Origin: Porphyromonadaceae bacterium UBA7141
Lineage (GTDB): Bacteria > Bacteroidota > Bacteroidia > Bacteroidales > Muribaculaceae
Assembly: GCA_002491945.1 (NCBI GenBank)
Contig: DKWX01000068.1
Location: 1 to 33,611, forward strand
DNA: 33,611 nt
Reading direction: 5' to 3'
The translations under genes and the position numbers were made by a program. This document shows, in pieces, positions 1 to 7,949 of the stretch; position 1 is the first letter of the stretch, and each line of letters opens with the position of its first letter. A model generated the notes under the pieces. That model saw only the letters and a list, made by a program, of their open reading frames with translations, did not search any database and was not told the origin of the DNA.

Positions 1-69
1 AGCATTCTTGTCATTGTTCGTCGCGGGGACCGTCAGCGCTTTCGCCGGGGCGTTTCCCGTTTGCGTTTG

Positions 70-101
70 CAAAGTTAGAACAAAATTCAGCCGTGTGCAA
101 A
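70..101 (-). promoter_or_regulatory. Bacteroidota-type promoter reading off the left edge
   Basis: On the minus strand there is TTTG (98-101), 20 bp, then TAACTTTG (70-77). This is a full match to the Bacteroidota primary-sigma promoter (-33 TTTG, -7 TAnnTTTG). Transcription would start near 63 and run left out of the window. The gene it serves is not visible; the only possible start codons in the remaining bases are minus-strand ATGs at 14 and 5, with no clear ribosome site. Confidence 0.65.
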
Positions 102-217
102 TTTTTTTTGAACAAATATGCGATTCAGGTGTTAATACTTACGTAACACACTGAAATAGTGTGGAATAAAATTATGTAAAATAATGTTAACATCTGTAAA
201 CACAAAATTCTACAACT

Positions 218-346
218 ATGATTTACGACATAATTATCTGCATCTCTCCCATGATTATTCTCATTCCGACGCTCTATATTCTCACCTCTATTGAGGAACG
301 GACTCAAAAACGTCTGGCTTTGCAATGTGTGAAGTGCAAGAATTGA
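218..346 (+). CDS. Possible small single-span membrane protein (42 aa)
   Basis: An ATG at 218 opens 42 codons ending in TGA at 344-346. Residues 1-23 are very hydrophobic and could form one membrane helix. The tail is charged (EERTQKR) and ends in a CVKCKN sequence, a CxxC pair. It lies alone in a 580 bp stretch between the leftward edge promoter and the M23 peptidase gene. The upstream DNA is AT-rich, but I see no clear TAnnTTTG promoter and no Shine-Dalgarno site. It resembles no family I know. It could be a chance ORF; the hydrophobic-then-charged pattern is the only argument for it. Confidence 0.3.
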   Translation: MIYDIIICISPMIILIPTLYILTSIEERTQKRLALQCVKCKN

Positions 347-441
347 GTCCCGGATTCTTTTCGGATATTCAGTACCACTCCCCTGCCCTCCCGAGACATT
401 CCTTACTACCGACTTTTCATCTGAATCTACTCTATGAATAA

Positions 442-490
442 TATACACAATGGGCGGGACTCTTTCGTGGAGTCCCGCCCGTTGTGTATA
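442..490. terminator. Long hairpin, possible terminator of the polysaccharide operon
   Basis: Arms 442-462 and 470-490 pair over 21 bp with one G-U/T-G position and a 7-base loop (TTTCGTG). The core is GGGCGGGACTC with GAGTCCCGCCC. It sits about 90 bp past the stop of the M23 peptidase gene, the last gene of the leftward operon, so termination is the simplest role. Neither side has a proper T-run, so it may instead protect the 3' end of the mRNA, or be a mobile palindromic repeat. Confidence 0.5.
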
Positions 491-580
491 GAGAAATTCG
501 ACAGATCTGCCCGGTTGAATCCCGACGACATCAGATTCTGCCATGCGCCAGATTCCGGACGCCGTAGCGCCGACATCGGT

Positions 581-1615
581 CTATTTGCGTAGTCTCAGCA
601 TTACCCCCGGCTTGAGTGGCTCAGCCTCCGAGATGAAATTGAGCTGACACAGCTGCAATACACTCACTCCTGCCCGGGCGGCAATGCGCTCTAATGTATC
701 GCCGACTTTAACTACGTATGTGCGGCGCTCGCCAAGTGATTTGCCTCGCACTCCTCCGGCTACCATGCCGGACAGCACTCCTCCGGCCACACTGCCGAAA
801 TCCCGCTGCATCGCCGTGCCGGCGCTTTTGGGAATGACCATCCCCCCTGCAAAATCAAAAACTGTCATTGGATCAACGGCATTACCCGCCACTCGGGTCT
901 CGAAATGAAGATGCGGACCTGTGGAATTGCCTGTATTGCCACTCAGAGCTATCGGCTGACGTGCAGCAACGCAGTCACCCGGAGTCACAAGTGTGCCGCT
1001 AAGATGGGCATAGCGGGTCTCAAGTCCGTTTTCATGTCTGATTATAACATAGTGCCCATAACCTCCGGCTTCGTAACTTATCCTTTCGACTACTCCCGGC
1101 AATGGGACACAGACTGTGTCACCGACCGACATGGCCACATCTATCCCCTTGTGCATACGTCCGAATTTCGGCCGATAGCCATATTTCGATGTGATGCGTC
1201 CCCATTCAGGGGCCGCATACATCATTCCGGTCCATCCGGTGGAGATTCCGTTCCGGGCAGCAGTCTTCCCACCACCGGATGCCTCCCATACACCTGACTG
1301 ATAGTAATTGCCGGCCACTGAAGCCTTGCTGATATAAGCCAATGCCTCCGGACGATACTCTCCGCCACCGGCCTTTGCCACTACTGACAATGCGCTCAAA
1401 GCATCTGAAGATTCTGAAGATCCGGAAGCTACTGACAAAATCGCATCCAGCGCGCCGGCCGGGGAGGATGACGCTGACATCGGCGCGGCAGACGTCTCAC
1501 TCCCGATCCATTCGAGAGCTCCGAGCGAAAACCCGTCGGACTGCGCCGACACCACATTAGCCGCTCCCAAGAGCAACACAGCCAGTGCACACGATATTTT
1601 CCTGAAATCCATCAT
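581..1615 (-). CDS. Secreted M23 metallopeptidase with C-terminal LysM domain
   Basis: Likely a zinc endopeptidase of the LytM/M23 class that cuts, or only binds, peptidoglycan peptide bridges in the periplasm. Residues 1-24 form a signal peptide (basic MMDFRKIS start, hydrophobic stretch, VSAQ cleavage). Residues 25-130 are low-complexity Ser/Ala/Gly linker. The M23 core spans about 135-255 with all zinc and catalytic motifs: H155xxxD159 in MHKGIDV, H204 in RYAHL, and HLH at 235-237 in GPHLHFET, so it should be active. A LysM domain covers about 298-343 (TYVVKVGDTLERIA). It is the last gene of the operon with the Wzz and SLBB genes, nine bases after wzz, which hints at local wall remodelling for the export machine (inference). 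The start is the first of two adjacent ATGs. Confidence 0.92.
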   Translation of the reverse strand: MMDFRKISCALAVLLLGAANVVSAQSDGFSLGALEWIGSETSAAPMSASSSPAGALDAILSVASGSSESSDALSALSVVAKAGGGEYRPEALAYISKASVAGNYYQSGVWEASGGGKTAARNGISTGWTGMMYAAPEWGRITSKYGYRPKFGRMHKGIDVAMSVGDTVCVPLPGVVERISYEAGGYGHYVIIRHENGLETRYAHLSGTLVTPGDCVAARQPIALSGNTGNSTGPHLHFETRVAGNAVDPMTVFDFAGGMVIPKSAGTAMQRDFGSVAGGVLSGMVAGGVRGKSLGERRTYVVKVGDTLERIAARAGVSVLQLCQLNFISEAEPLKPGVMLRLRK

Positions 1616-1624
1616 CTTGTCAAA

Positions 1625-2761
1625 TCAATCTTCAGATTTGTCAATCGTTTTACTGTCAGCCGCTCCGGGCTGCATTTTTGTAGCCTTATATTCCTCAATC
1701 ATAGGCCTGAGGAACTGTATCCACACAGCACATGCCACAAAGGCCAGGAATGTGAATCCCACAAGAATCAGAGCCTTACGAGGCTTTGACGGCTTGATGG
1801 GCACTGTGGCCGGCGTGATGACTGCATATACAGGCATCGTCTCCTGCACTTTGGCCTGTGCATGCTGCACTTGCTGGCATGTGGAATTATAAAGATTAAA
1901 CGCAAGAGAGGTCTCATTCTCCAGACGCTCACGCTCCACCTGCGCCGAACGGAACACTATACCCTGGTTGCGGTCAAGATAATTGGCATAACGCTGCTGG
2001 GCTGTGTAGTAGGCGGCCTTTGCCTCTTCATTGAGCATCTCGGCATAACGCAGGTCCTGACGTGCCTTATTGGTACGGTAATCGGTCACAAACTGCTTGA
2101 GCCGATTGACCACCGTATCAGCCAAAACGGCCGATATAAGAGGATCCTGCATACTGACATTCACTGTCACCACCGATGTCTTGGCATCGACATTGGCCAC
2201 GATGCGGTCACGAAGTGCCTTTACAAGGTCGTCTTCTTCTTTAGTGAGCTGAAAATTGTCGAGTTTATGATTGGGGTCAACCTCTTCTGCAGGAGTAAGC
2301 AATCCGATAAGCTTGAAGGGGAGTGAAAGCACCTCGCTCCACCAGGGAGATGACACATCTTCCTCCATATACTGCTCTACGGTCAGTTTCTTTCCTTCTT
2401 CCTTAGTCTGCACTTCCACATCGAAGAGACTCGTAAGGAAAGGCACTGAGCTGACAACATCGGGATAGAGCATCGGATATACGGCATCCGCGCCATTCGA
2501 TAATGAGGCGAGACCTGCCATTGATGCCAATGCGGCCATGCCCCCGCCGGAGGCTTTGTTATCACCGACTTCCGGAGCCAGTTGCACGGAAGTGGTGTAC
2601 TCGCGCGGAATGCTGAATGCCACAATCAATCCTATCACGGCGCCGCAGACACTCCACTTGATGAGTTTACGCCTGTTGGCCCACAGATTGGAGGCTATAT
2701 CAAGAAGGTCGATAGTGCCCTCCTCCTTCTCATTGACATCATTCAGTTTTTCTTCTGCCAT
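1625..2761 (-). CDS. Wzz-type polysaccharide chain length determinant protein
   Basis: An inner membrane polysaccharide co-polymerase that would set chain length or couple polymerisation to export of a capsule, exopolysaccharide or O-antigen. Residues 15-35 (DLLDIASNLWANRRKLIKW) lead into the first membrane helix at about 36-51. A long periplasmic region follows, with coiled coil at about 235-305 (NEEAKAAYYTAQQRYANYL), then the Pro-rich motif PATVPIKPSKPRK and the second helix at about 330-350. This is the Wzz (PF02706-type) layout. There is no C-terminal BY-kinase domain, so kinase control, if any, is in trans. It lies between the SLBB export gene (123 bp upstream) and the M23 gene. No glycosyltransferase, Wzx or Wzy gene is in view, so the substrate polysaccharide cannot be named. 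Confidence 0.9.
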   Translation of the reverse strand: MAEEKLNDVNEKEEGTIDLLDIASNLWANRRKLIKWSVCGAVIGLIVAFSIPREYTTSVQLAPEVGDNKASGGGMAALASMAGLASLSNGADAVYPMLYPDVVSSVPFLTSLFDVEVQTKEEGKKLTVEQYMEEDVSSPWWSEVLSLPFKLIGLLTPAEEVDPNHKLDNFQLTKEEDDLVKALRDRIVANVDAKTSVVTVNVSMQDPLISAVLADTVVNRLKQFVTDYRTNKARQDLRYAEMLNEEAKAAYYTAQQRYANYLDRNQGIVFRSAQVERERLENETSLAFNLYNSTCQQVQHAQAKVQETMPVYAVITPATVPIKPSKPRKALILVGFTFLAFVACAVWIQFLRPMIEEYKATKMQPGAADSKTIDKSED

Positions 2762-2884
2762 AACTCTTTGGTATATGAAGCGGGATTGCGGTGCATACTC
2801 ACGTCACCCGCTACGGGGGTTATGTCAAGCCCTCATGCCATGACGCGTCCGAGTGCGCCATCGCATGAGGCTATCCTTTATAAC

Positions 2885-5299
2885 TTATTTTTTAACAATA
2901 TTGGTGATGGTCGCTGCCAAAGCCGCCACTGACGAGAAGCTGGTGGCCATAGCCAGCACTTTCTCCCAGTTCGTACCCGGGCGCTGAGGCTTGGAGGGCA
3001 CGATAATCGTGCATCCCGGCTCAATTTCCGTATTCCGTTTCGCTTTGGCCACAGTGCCGTTCATATACACGATATAGGCTTTATTCTTGCGCGCGGTCTG
3101 ACCATAACCGCCGGCCATGTCGACATAATAATTCAACTTCTTACCCGGTTCGTATACGACGGCATTCGGGAACATCACGTCACCGGAGATTTTTACGATA
3201 CTCTGCTGTTCCGGTACATATATCTCATCACCGGGCTGCAGCACCAGATCATAGTGCGAACCCGGATAAGCGAGAGCCTTTTCAAGGTCGATACCGACAT
3301 TGTAGGAACGCGACACATCGATTTTGCTGAGCGCTATCGAGTCGCCAACGTTGGCATTACTGTTGGCCAATGCCAGATGCAACGCCTCGCGACGCGCAGT
3401 GTATTCATCTTCAGAGAGCTGACGCGACATATGGGCGCCACGCACGTAGGCGCCATCGATAATACCGCCGGCACGACGCACGATATCAGAGATTCGTTCA
3501 TTACGCTTCTCAAGCGTATAGCCACCCTCAAAGAGTACTTCTCCGCGCACCGACACCTGGCGCTGCTCGCCGTAACCTGGGCTTGTACGCACCGTGACAT
3601 GGTCGTAGGGCATCAGAACGAAGTCCTGTCCGTCGCCAACGGCAAGGCCGTTCTCGATAGAAAGTTCATAAAGATCGGCCAGACGCTGTGTCGGAGTTGT
3701 TGAAGTCGGATTCACCACGCGGCGGGCCACTTCGACACGTGCCGTAGAGGCACCTTCAAGCAGGCCGCCGGCCTGAAGAATAAGGTCTTCAAGAGTAGTG
3801 TTGTCGGCAAAGGGATACGTGCCCGGACGCGCTACAAGACCAGAGATGGTAAGCGCGCCGCGGCTCTTGAGTTCGTGGATGCTTGAGACCACGAGCACAT
3901 CATTACGCTTCAGCTCGATGTCGGGGACTGTGCCGTTGAGGATGCCTTTAAGGTCGACTCCTATTATTTCGAGCTGCAGTTCGGGACCCTCGCGATAAAG
4001 AATCACGCGATCGGCATAAGCATCCTCCGTCAGTCCGTCGGCCTTGCGCACAAGCTGTCCTACAGTATTGACGCCATCACCGATTGCAAACATACCGGGA
4101 CGATAGACGGAACCCTTGAGTTCGACACGGTTGGCATAACGGTCGAGAATCGTGCCTACGGTCAGGATGTCGCCATCCTTTAGACGATAAGTGTCGAATT
4201 CGGCACGGTCGATATTATAAAGTTCATTCTCCGTGCCCGACTGGCGTGCCAGACGCATCATGCCGGAATAGGCATCACCTGTGAATCCGCCGGCATATGT
4301 GAGAAGATCCTGAATGGTTTCATCCGGCTTGATTTCATAGTACATGGGACGCTTTACATTTCCATTGATGCTGACCAGCCGGTCGTAGGGGGGCACGATT
4401 ATGACATCGCCCTCCTGCAGGCGGATATTGCCCGAGGTATTGCCGTCAAACAGATATTCATATATATCGATTCCGGCCACCTTCCGGCCGTTGCGTATCA
4501 CCTGGATATTACGTAGCGTACCGATGTCGCGGATACCCCCTGCACGATACAGGGCATGGAATACTGATGAGAACGGCGACATGCGGAATGTGCCCGGAGT
4601 CGATACCTCACCGAGGATATCGACCTGTATGGTACGCACCTGTCCCAGAGTGACCTGCACTTCAGTCTCGGCATCATCCATACCGGCATATTTGCGGGCG
4701 AATATACTTTTGATATGCTTGTTGGCATCTGCGATAGACAGACCGTTGAGGTATACCGGTCCTACCTGCGATATCATGATGCTTCCCTCGGGTGAAATAA
4801 CCTGACGCAGGTGGTCTTCCGATGTACCCCATAGGTCGATTACGACTTCATCACCCGGGCCGAGACGATAATTCTGCGGGGTGGCGAGATTCTCGCTTGG
4901 TTCGAATGTGAGCGCACGTGCATTGAACACCTCATGACCGTATATCCGACGAGCCGAGACGGTATTGTCACTACCTTTGTCGACTTCACGCTCGATTTCG
5001 TCTACAGTCTGGTCTGACACATCGTTGGCGGCATTGTGCCGTCGCTCGGCTTTTGATGCACCCACCTTCTGATCGGTGACATCCCGCTCTGATGTAGACT
5101 GCTGTTCAAGACGGGCTTTGATTCTTTCAGCCTGCTCGGGGGTTACACCCTTGGCCATCAGTTCACGTCCGATTTGCTGGTCGGATTTGCCTGCGGCTGA
5201 AGCGCGCTTGATGTAGGCGATCACTTGGTCGTCGGTCATGGCGGCGGCCAGCAGACTCACCACCATGAAAAGCGACAGTAAAATACGTCTGATATTCAT
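2885..5299 (-). CDS. SLBB-domain polysaccharide export protein (Wza-like, 804 aa)
   Basis: Outer-membrane-side export component for a surface polysaccharide. Residues 1-20 look like a signal peptide (MNIRRILLSLFMVVSLLAAA), with no lipobox cysteine. Residues 23-66 form a small helical region (DDQVIAYIKRASAAGKSDQQ) often seen at this position in Bacteroidota homologues. A charged linker follows to about 120. The Poly_export domain begins near 144 (YRLGPGDEVVIDLWG), followed by a string of SLBB repeats recognisable by VxGEVxxPGTF-like motifs (about 227, 315, 395, 485, 585 and 700). A hydrophobic C-terminal helix ends the protein (VAALAATITNIVKK). At 804 residues it is about twice the length of Wza, as usual for Bacteroidota members. 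It is first in its operon behind a good promoter at 5439-5469. Confidence 0.93.
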   Translation of the reverse strand: MNIRRILLSLFMVVSLLAAAMTDDQVIAYIKRASAAGKSDQQIGRELMAKGVTPEQAERIKARLEQQSTSERDVTDQKVGASKAERRHNAANDVSDQTVDEIEREVDKGSDNTVSARRIYGHEVFNARALTFEPSENLATPQNYRLGPGDEVVIDLWGTSEDHLRQVISPEGSIMISQVGPVYLNGLSIADANKHIKSIFARKYAGMDDAETEVQVTLGQVRTIQVDILGEVSTPGTFRMSPFSSVFHALYRAGGIRDIGTLRNIQVIRNGRKVAGIDIYEYLFDGNTSGNIRLQEGDVIIVPPYDRLVSINGNVKRPMYYEIKPDETIQDLLTYAGGFTGDAYSGMMRLARQSGTENELYNIDRAEFDTYRLKDGDILTVGTILDRYANRVELKGSVYRPGMFAIGDGVNTVGQLVRKADGLTEDAYADRVILYREGPELQLEIIGVDLKGILNGTVPDIELKRNDVLVVSSIHELKSRGALTISGLVARPGTYPFADNTTLEDLILQAGGLLEGASTARVEVARRVVNPTSTTPTQRLADLYELSIENGLAVGDGQDFVLMPYDHVTVRTSPGYGEQRQVSVRGEVLFEGGYTLEKRNERISDIVRRAGGIIDGAYVRGAHMSRQLSEDEYTARREALHLALANSNANVGDSIALSKIDVSRSYNVGIDLEKALAYPGSHYDLVLQPGDEIYVPEQQSIVKISGDVMFPNAVVYEPGKKLNYYVDMAGGYGQTARKNKAYIVYMNGTVAKAKRNTEIEPGCTIIVPSKPQRPGTNWEKVLAMATSFSSVAALAATITNIVKK

Positions 5300-5438
5300 T
5301 GTTGTTTGGAAAGCTTAATCAAATATGATTAGTTTAATATTATCAATCAGCAATATAGCATATGGACATCGGAGCAAGAAGATTAATACCGTCAGCACAT
5401 ACGCCAACTGCCCGGACCATATCCGGGCTAACAGTCTG

Positions 5439-5469
5439 CAAAGTTAATAAAAAAAGATGTGCGTGCAAT
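5439..5469 (-). promoter_or_regulatory. Promoter of the polysaccharide export operon
   Basis: On the minus strand the -33 element ATTG (5466-5469) is followed by 19 bp and TAACTTTG (5439-5446). Transcription should start near 5432, leaving a leader of about 130 bases. A 6-bp hairpin (CCCGGA 5411-5416 / TCCGGG 5422-5427) would form within about five bases of the mRNA 5' end. Confidence 0.7.
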
Positions 5470-5481
5470 CACGCAAGCCAT

Positions 5482-5517
5482 AAAAAAACAAAACCGCCGG
5501 TTGCTGAAGTCCGGCGG
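5482..5517 (-). terminator. Rho-independent terminator of the first ECF sigma gene
   Basis: CCGCCGG (5494-5500) pairs with CCGGCGG (5511-5517) around a 10-base loop. On the minus strand the stem is followed by TTTTGTTTTTTT (5482-5493 complement). It lies about 115 bp after the sigma gene stop and just upstream of the next promoter, so it separates the two transcripts. Confidence 0.75.
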
Positions 5518-5634
5518 ATTGTCCAATGTTATATTGAATGATAAGTCTGAGTAAATTTTTCTGCTACGAGTTTCTAAATTGTCGATTTCCAACTTGCGTC
5601 AATTACCGATTATCCAAATTGTCGTCAGGAATAT

Positions 5635-6144
5635 TTAATCACGATAGTCTTTCAATAATTCACGTAGTTTCTTTCGCGTGTTGAAGATGCGAGCCTTTAC
5701 GGTGCCCAGCGGCATGCCGAGCTTTTCCGCAATCTCTTCATACTTGTAGCCTGCGATGTGCATATTGAACGGTTCGCGGTAGTCTGCCGGGAAACTGGCA
5801 ATCAGCGCGGATATCTCATTACAAGTATGCGCTCCGTCAGGTGTGGACTGCGAACTGTCGGTGGCATTCGTGATATGATACAACTCGACAGTGGCATCGA
5901 CCATTGTATTTTCTCTCGACGTCTTCCGGTAGTTGTTGATAAAAATGTTGCGCATGATGGTCAGCATCCACCCCTTGAAGTTGGTATCCTCAGCAAATTT
6001 CTCTTCATTGTCAAGTGCCTTCAGTGTGGTGTCCTGAACAAGATCATACGCCTCATCTTTATTCAGAGTAAGCTTCATCGCGAACGACATCAGATTGCTC
6101 TGAATCCCAAGAACGGAGTTTTTGAAAGTAGGCTTGTTGTTCAT
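5635..6144 (-). CDS. ECF-type RNA polymerase sigma factor (169 aa)
   Basis: A small sigma-70 family regulator with only regions 2 and 4. Region 2 occupies about residues 10-85: LQ-like helix, DLVQDTTLKAL (core RNA polymerase and -10 contacts) and GWMLTIMRNIFINNYRK. Region 4 covers about 110-165, with the helix-turn-helix YKYEEIAEKLGMPLGTVKARI. The length is typical for Bacteroidota ECF factors. No anti-sigma gene (FecR-like or zinc anti-sigma) and no SusC/SusD pair lies beside it, so its signal is unknown. It stands alone between its own promoter (6314-6344) and terminator (5482-5517). It is clearly paralogous to the protein at 12141-12650; the two share most of region 2 and the helix-turn-helix. 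Confidence 0.93.
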   Translation of the reverse strand: MNNKPTFKNSVLGIQSNLMSFAMKLTLNKDEAYDLVQDTTLKALDNEEKFAEDTNFKGWMLTIMRNIFINNYRKTSRENTMVDATVELYHITNATDSSQSTPDGAHTCNEISALIASFPADYREPFNMHIAGYKYEEIAEKLGMPLGTVKARIFNTRKKLRELLKDYRD

Positions 6145-6313
6145 TTTTTATAAAACCTGCTAAAAGTGTGGCGCTCCCGTATCAGAACTCCCGCCGGCAG
6201 GGTCAGCATCCCTACTGCGCAAAATGACTCTTACTCTATGGCATATTTCCATAAGTCCTCTGATTATCAAAATTTTGCCTATCAGAATAAGCCTCAACGG
6301 AATTACTTAACCA

Positions 6314-6344
6314 CAAAGTTACACATTTTTAGCGAATTTCTCAA
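6314..6344 (-). promoter_or_regulatory. Promoter of the first ECF sigma gene
   Basis: On the minus strand TTG (6342-6344), 20 bp, then TAACTTTG (6314-6321). Transcription should begin near 6307, giving an untranslated leader of about 160 bases, long enough to hold regulation though I see no defined structure. It is a housekeeping-type promoter, so autoregulation by the ECF factor is not evident. Confidence 0.65.
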
Positions 6345-6402
6345 CTTTTTGGTGAATTTATTTATCGCGATCATGGCACCCTTTCACACCCTTTTCACCC
6401 CC

Positions 6403-6448
6403 AAAAAAAAATGCCGTTCCGGTCAGGTGATATACCCATCTGCCGGCA
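6403..6448 (-). terminator. Probable terminator of the envelope operon
   Basis: Read on the minus strand, TGCCG (6444-6448) pairs with CGGCA (6412-6416), with further inner pairing GGT/ACC, and is followed at once by nine T (6403-6411 complement). It sits 14 bp after the stop of the CNNM/CBS gene. The stem is short with a long loop, so strength is uncertain. Confidence 0.55.
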
Positions 6449-6461
6449 GCCTGACGCAGCG

Positions 6462-7736
6462 TTACGGCTCCTGCTCTGGCAGGCGTATGTCGACAAGCTG
6501 AATCTTACTGGCTGTCATCTTCACCACTTTGATTTTCATCCCGTCGATTTCATATTCCTGCCCTGCCACTGGCATCGACTCCAGACGCGTCAGTATCAGG
6601 CCTGCAATCGTATGATAGTCGTCGCTCTCTCGGATGTCGGTCCCGAACCGCTCATTGAGCGCATCGATTTCCGCCCGTCCGCTGACCTCGAAATGCCCCG
6701 GGGCTATCTCGCGGGCCATCAGACGGTTTTTATCGTGCTCATCCTCTATCTCTCCGAATATCTCTTCCACGAGATCCTCAAGTGTCACAAGTCCGGCCGT
6801 ACCCCCGAATTCATCCACCACTATCGTGAGCGACTTCTTCTCGGTCAGCATACGCCGCATCATCTTATTGGCAAGCATCGTCTCGGGGGTGAATATCACC
6901 GGCTTGAGGCATTTGGTCCAGTCGGCTTCGGTGTTAAACAATTCCGCCACATGTATATACCCCACCACATCATCGATATCATCTTTATACACCACTATCT
7001 TGGACAGCCCTGTGGCGATAAATTTCTTCACCAGCTCCTGACGTGAGGTACGGTCGATTGACATTGCCACTATCTCATTGCGCGGTATCATGCAGTCGCC
7101 AATCGTCGTGTCCTTGAAATCCATCGCATTGCGGAATATCTTCACTTCGTTGTCGACCGTCTTCCGGGCCGGCTGAGAGTCGAGTGTCTCTTCGATATAG
7201 TCGTCGAGCTGCTCCATTGTAAGAGCCGTTGCCGTCACAGACTCCGCCTTTATATGGAACATACGCATCAGTCCGTGAGATATCACAGATATAAGCAATG
7301 TCAACGGATAAAGTATCAGATAAATGATATATAGCGGCAGCGCCACAAGACGCATCGCCATATTGGGGTTTATACGGAAGGCCGTCTTGGGCACAAATTC
7401 TCCGGCTATAAGAATCACCAGCGTCGACACGACGGTATTGGCCACCAGCACCAGACCATCGTTGCCAAGCCAACGCTCCAGAAACGGATTGACCAGTATG
7501 GAGAAGGTTATACCGTAGATTACGAGCACTATATTATTACCCACCAGAAGAGATGATATAAACATATCTTCATGACGGGAGAAGCCACGGATTATACGGT
7601 TGACCAGGCCTCCATCGCTCGCGTCAATCTCCATCCGCACTTTATTTGACTGGACATAAGCTATCTCACTACCTGAAAACAGGGCTGAGAACAATACTGC
7701 CAGCAACGTAATCATCACTGCTGCTGAAATTCCCAT
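6462..7736 (-). CDS. CNNM/CBS-domain membrane protein (CorC/HlyC, GldE-like)
   Basis: An integral membrane protein of the family annotated as hemolysin, CorC or GldE. Residues 1-160 form the CNNM (DUF21) domain, with the signature FSGSEIAYV near 20 and several membrane helices (AVMITLLAVLFSALF; NTVVSTLVILIAGEF; LPLYIIYLILYPLTLL). Two CBS motifs follow at about 215-335 (CMIPRNEIVAM; VDEFGGTAGLVTLEDLVEEI), then a CorC_HlyC domain at about 345-420. Homologues are linked to Mg2+/Co2+ export or, in gliding Bacteroidota, to lipoprotein function; the role here is inferred only. It is the last gene of the run with lptC, separated by 213 bp holding a weak extra promoter. In many Bacteroidales a SurA-like gene follows it; here that gene is 19 kb away, at 26.1 kb. 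Confidence 0.9.
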   Translation of the reverse strand: MGISAAVMITLLAVLFSALFSGSEIAYVQSNKVRMEIDASDGGLVNRIIRGFSRHEDMFISSLLVGNNIVLVIYGITFSILVNPFLERWLGNDGLVLVANTVVSTLVILIAGEFVPKTAFRINPNMAMRLVALPLYIIYLILYPLTLLISVISHGLMRMFHIKAESVTATALTMEQLDDYIEETLDSQPARKTVDNEVKIFRNAMDFKDTTIGDCMIPRNEIVAMSIDRTSRQELVKKFIATGLSKIVVYKDDIDDVVGYIHVAELFNTEADWTKCLKPVIFTPETMLANKMMRRMLTEKKSLTIVVDEFGGTAGLVTLEDLVEEIFGEIEDEHDKNRLMAREIAPGHFEVSGRAEIDALNERFGTDIRESDDYHTIAGLILTRLESMPVAGQEYEIDGMKIKVVKMTASKIQLVDIRLPEQEP

Positions 7737-7852
7737 AGTATCTATATTTCAATTGACAAGAGTTCGGCGATTATTAAAAGCGCTTCATTGTAATATTCTT
7801 ATATCGGGCATACTGCATTGACAATCATCTGTCATCGCAAATTGCTGACATT

Positions 7853-7881
7853 CAAACATATCCACTCTTTTTTTCGCCAAA
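7853..7881 (-). promoter_or_regulatory. Weak internal promoter before the CNNM/CBS gene
   Basis: On the minus strand TTTG (7878-7881), 17 bp, then TATGTTTG (7853-7860). Both boxes fit, but the spacer is two to three bases shorter than usual. It lies in the 213 bp gap after lptC and could let the CNNM/CBS gene be expressed separately. Confidence 0.4.
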
Positions 7882-7949
7882 CCGCCGAATTACGTAAGTC
7901 GTGTATGAATCAAAGCACCAACTTATCACACACTCACACTCGTCCCGGG

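Larger units (their letters stand above)
102..580. other. Left intergenic stretch
   Basis: Apart from the small ORF at 218-346 and the strong hairpin at 442-490, I see only an AT-rich segment with a short hairpin (CACACT 147-152 / AGTGTG 158-163). A 139-codon minus-strand reading frame crosses this stretch (125-544), but it contains the hairpin and has no protein-like features, so it is not called as a gene. Confidence 0.5.
5300..5634. other. Intergenic stretch between sigma factor and SLBB genes
   Basis: It holds the SLBB operon leader and promoter and the sigma gene terminator, described separately. The remaining DNA (5518-5634) is plain AT-rich sequence in which I see nothing. Confidence 0.7.
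6145..6461. other. Intergenic stretch downstream of the CNNM/CBS gene
   Basis: It contains the sigma promoter and long leader and the terminator listed separately. A 111-codon plus-strand reading frame (6166-6501) passes through both sites and is not believed to be a gene. Confidence 0.6.

Noticed and set aside
125..544. 139-codon minus-strand frame at the left edge
   Set aside because: It runs through the strong 442-490 hairpin, has no recognisable domain and odd composition; more likely a chance frame.
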